From a candidate division WWE3 bacterium CG22_combo_CG10-13_8_21_14_all_39_12 (lineage in GTDB: Bacteria > Patescibacteriota > 4484-211 > GCA-002791395), in assembly GCA_002771355.1 (NCBI GenBank), contig PCSU01000050.1, positions 1 through 6,987 of the forward strand: a stretch of DNA of 6,987 nt. Direction: 5' to 3'. The translations under genes and the position numbers were made by a program. The notes below the pieces were generated by a model, which saw only the letters and a program-made list of their open reading frames with translations, was not told where the DNA came from and did no database searches. This document shows, one piece after another, positions 4,996 to 6,987 of this stretch; the first letter of the stretch is position 1; each line of letters starts with the position of its first letter.

Positions 4996-6806
4996 TATCG
5001 TTTCGCATCGAGTTCACGTTTGCGCAAACGGAGGCTTTTAGGTGTGATCTCTAAGAGTTCATCAGATTCTAAAAAGTCAATTGATTGTTCCAAACTAAAA
5101 ATCGTTGCAGGTTCAAGTTGAATATTCCCATCAGAGGCAGAAGATCTCATGTTTGTTAGTTTTTTGCCTTTACATACATTGATATGAATGTCTTTATCGG
5201 TAGCATTTTGGCCAATAATCATTCCTGCATACACTTCAGTTCCTGCTTCAATAAATGTTATTCCTCTTCCCTGTGCAGTCAAAAGACCGTATGCTAATGA
5301 TTTTCCAGGAGAGTCAGCAATAAGGACACCGGGTCTTAGTTTTGGCAAATCTTTTCCTTTTGGTCTGTACTCAAGCATTTGTGAGTTATAAACAATAGTA
5401 CCTTTGGTAAGCGTAGCCAAAATATTTCGTAACCCAAGGGTCGTTCGTGTAGGTATGTGAAAAATAAATTCTGTTTCTAGCGGACTAATTGTTTTCATGT
5501 GAATCATTTCGCCAAACCGTTTTCCCATTTCTTGGTTTATAGCACCCACATATGCTTCGGGAACTACAATGCTTACTTCTTCAACAGGTTCATGGAGCTT
5601 ACCGTCAATTTCTTTTGTTATGACCTCTGGTTGTCCTACTTCAAGCTCGAATCCTTCACGTCGTAGCGTTTCTAGTAAAATTGCCAAGTGAAGCTCTCCA
5701 CGACCTGACACTTTAAGTTTGCCGTTTTCCTTTTTTTCCACGCGCAAACTAAGGTTAGTCTCAAGCTCTCTAAAAAGTCGCTCTTCAATAAGCCTGCCCG
5801 TTGTAAAGTCCCCTTCATTACCAGAAAATGGAGAGGTATTTGGCCCCATTTCCATGTGTAGTGTGGGTTCGCTAATAGCAATTGCAGGAAGTGCTGAGGG
5901 TTCTGATGGGTCAGTTACTGTGGTACCAATAGTTGCAGTTGGGATTCCTGTGATTGAAATGATGTCTCCTGCGTGTGCATTAGGAACTTCAACTCGTCCT
6001 AGTCCTTGGTTTACCATAACCCGTTCAATGGTGAATTTTTTATCAGGAGCTTGGGCAATAATTACCTGCTGTTGTTTTGCAATAGTTCCTTGGTGTATTT
6101 TTCCAATAATAATTCTTCCCAAATGTTGATCGTAGCCTAAAGATGAGATAACCATTTTAAATGGTTTGTCAGCAGGGTTTTGTGGGGCTGGTACGAACTC
6201 AATAATTTTTTCGAGGAGAGGTAGGGTTGAAGACTCCGATGTTATATCGTCTGGAAGATTGGTCCACACTTTGCCTTCACGACCGTTTGCGTACAAAATA
6301 GGAAATTCCAACTGTTCGTCTGTTGTTGCAAGATCAAGGAATAAATCGCCGGTTTTTTCAATAACCATAGGTATTCGGGCATTTTCTTTGTCAATTTTAT
6401 TGATAACAACAATAACTTTAAGACCAAGTTCAAAAGCTTTTTTAAGAACAAATCTGGTTTGTGGCATGGGGCCTTCTTGCGCATCAATAATTAATACGGC
6501 ACCATCAGCCATACCAAGCGTTCGTTCAACCTCGCCCGAAAAGTCAGCGTGTCCAGGAGTATCAATGATATTTATTTTTGTACCGTTAAACTCAATAGCA
6601 CAGTTTTTTGCTGCAATAGTAATTCCACGTTCTTTTTCAAGTTCGTTACTATCCATAATGCGTTCTTCCTTCATTTCGTCCTGATTTGTTCGAAATACGT
6701 GTGTTTGTTTGAGGAGCGCATCAATAAGCGTAGTTTTACCGTGGTCAACGTGAGCAATTACTGCCACATTGCGGATAGAGTCGTATTTTATTTGTGTTTC
6801 AAGCAT
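4995..6806 (-). CDS. typA: TypA/BipA translational GTPase
   Basis: TypA/BipA is an EF-G-like GTPase that binds the 70S ribosome. In other bacteria it supports 50S assembly and growth under stress such as cold. At 603 residues it is full length (E. coli BipA is about 607). The G domain is intact: G1 AHVDHGKTT (18-26), G2 RGITI (60-64), G3 DTPGHAD (82-88) and G4 NKID (136-139). A beta-barrel domain 2 follows (from ~215; SLGYDQHLGRIIIGKI), then the EF-G-like domains III and V (SGRGELHLAILLETLRREGFE, near 367-387; EPVEEVSIVVPEAYVG, near 407-422). The TypA-specific C-terminal domain carries KKLTNMRSSASD and ends in the basic RLRKRELDAKR. LepA and EF-G lack this C-terminal domain, which settles the assignment. 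The ATG at 6806 has no Shine-Dalgarno and follows a -10-like TACAAT by eight bases. The gene converges with the rhodanese gene. The stop is TAG. Confidence 0.98.
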   Translation of the reverse strand: MLETQIKYDSIRNVAVIAHVDHGKTTLIDALLKQTHVFRTNQDEMKEERIMDSNELEKERGITIAAKNCAIEFNGTKINIIDTPGHADFSGEVERTLGMADGAVLIIDAQEGPMPQTRFVLKKAFELGLKVIVVINKIDKENARIPMVIEKTGDLFLDLATTDEQLEFPILYANGREGKVWTNLPDDITSESSTLPLLEKIIEFVPAPQNPADKPFKMVISSLGYDQHLGRIIIGKIHQGTIAKQQQVIIAQAPDKKFTIERVMVNQGLGRVEVPNAHAGDIISITGIPTATIGTTVTDPSEPSALPAIAISEPTLHMEMGPNTSPFSGNEGDFTTGRLIEERLFRELETNLSLRVEKKENGKLKVSGRGELHLAILLETLRREGFELEVGQPEVITKEIDGKLHEPVEEVSIVVPEAYVGAINQEMGKRFGEMIHMKTISPLETEFIFHIPTRTTLGLRNILATLTKGTIVYNSQMLEYRPKGKDLPKLRPGVLIADSPGKSLAYGLLTAQGRGITFIEAGTEVYAGMIIGQNATDKDIHINVCKGKKLTNMRSSASDGNIQLEPATIFSLEQSIDFLESDELLEITPKSLRLRKRELDAKR

Positions 6807-6814
6807 AAGAAGGT

Positions 6815-6820
6815 ATTGTA
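6815..6820 (-). promoter_or_regulatory. -10 candidate of typA, giving a probable leaderless mRNA
   Basis: The minus strand reads TACAAT, five of six consensus bases, ending eight bases before the ATG at 6806. The bases between (ACCTTCTT) contain no Shine-Dalgarno. No good -35 is seen at 16-18 bases. The spacing matches that upstream of the rhodanese gene and the kinase. Confidence 0.4.
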
Positions 6821-6880
6821 CAGCATCAAAGCCAAATTGTATGTATAACTTGGGTTTTATTGATGCGCCACCAGTAAAAG

Positions 6881-6987
6881 TGTCAATAGTTGAGCAAGAC
6901 TATTAGTGCTGTCAAACCGATGTAGAAATGTCCTCTTCTTAACGATGTAGAAATGTCCTCTTTTGCGCGTCTGATAATACATACCTT
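6881..6987. mobile_element. Possible insertion sequence end running off the right edge
   Basis: The segment lies just outside typA and carries the two 20-bp repeats. Two TGTCAA words (6881 and 6910) could each be a TG-starting element tip. Several short repeats near the tip are known from IS21-like and some IS481-like elements. A -10-like GATAAT at 6973-6978 could serve a plus-strand gene starting beyond the window. No transposase sequence is visible, so the call rests only on this pattern. Confidence 0.3.
6918..6962. repeat. Two perfect 20-bp direct repeats
   Basis: CGATGTAGAAATGTCCTCTT occurs at 6918-6937 and again, without mismatch, at 6943-6962. Five bases (CTTAA) separate the copies, giving a 25-bp period. 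No further copy is seen on either strand in the window. The arrangement fits protein-binding sites, such as transposase sites inside an insertion sequence end, or an operator. Confidence 0.95.

Noticed and set aside
5719..6684. Long plus-strand frames (136 and 172 residues) within typA
   Set aside because: They are antisense to the fully conserved typA coding region, are Ser/Pro/Ile-rich as mirror frames usually are, and have no ribosome binding site.
6863..6886. TTGACA on the minus strand at 6881-6886 as the -35 of typA
   Set aside because: At 17-18 bases only TCAATA or CAATAA is found, a poor -10. It is too far from the TACAAT near the typA start to pair with it.
6918..6962. The two 20-bp repeats as a CRISPR array
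   Set aside because: There are only two copies, the spacer is five bases, and there is no leader or cas gene.

Overview
The window is an AT-rich stretch (roughly 40% G+C by eye) of bacterial DNA. It holds six genes, one of them broken by a frameshift. TAA, TAG and TGA all end genes here, so the code is the standard bacterial one and not a TGA-reassigned code. The genome type is not proven. An orphan multi-membrane-span sensor kinase, small unrecognised membrane proteins, single-gene transcription units and start codons lying just downstream of -10-like boxes would fit a small-genome lineage such as Patescibacteria (CPR). That is an inference from style, not from a marker gene.

Layout from left to right. 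On the minus strand, 53-750 is a class I SAM-dependent methyltransferase split by a -1 frame change near 471-481; it has a strong Shine-Dalgarno and its own extended -10. At 870-1097 (minus) is a small membrane protein of unknown function. At 1187-3406 (minus) is a 739-residue membrane sensor histidine kinase with about seven membrane spans, two PAS-like domains and a complete kinase core, without a response regulator in the window. A clear intrinsic terminator at 3466-3493 separates the kinase from the gene upstream of it, at 3538-4101 (minus). That gene encodes a 187-residue Gly/Ala/Ser/Val-rich protein with four imperfect repeats. Divergent from it, 4217-4984 (plus) encodes an exported or membrane-anchored fusion of a rhodanese-like domain and a cytochrome b5-like domain. 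It converges with typA/bipA (4995-6806, minus), a ribosome-associated translational GTPase, leaving ten bases between the stop codons. The right edge carries two perfect 20-bp direct repeats that look like the internal end repeats of an insertion sequence whose body would lie outside the window.

The genes do not form an obvious pathway. Nearly every gene seems to be its own transcription unit. Two start styles coexist. The 187-residue protein and the methyltransferase have near-perfect Shine-Dalgarno sequences. The kinase, the rhodanese fusion and typA have no Shine-Dalgarno, but each has a -10-like hexamer ending 8-9 bases before the ATG, the geometry of leaderless mRNAs. I found no CRISPR array, rRNA or convincing tRNA. 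The most interesting points are the leaderless pattern, the rhodanese/b5 fusion with its enlarged C-x5-R loop, and the repeat protein.
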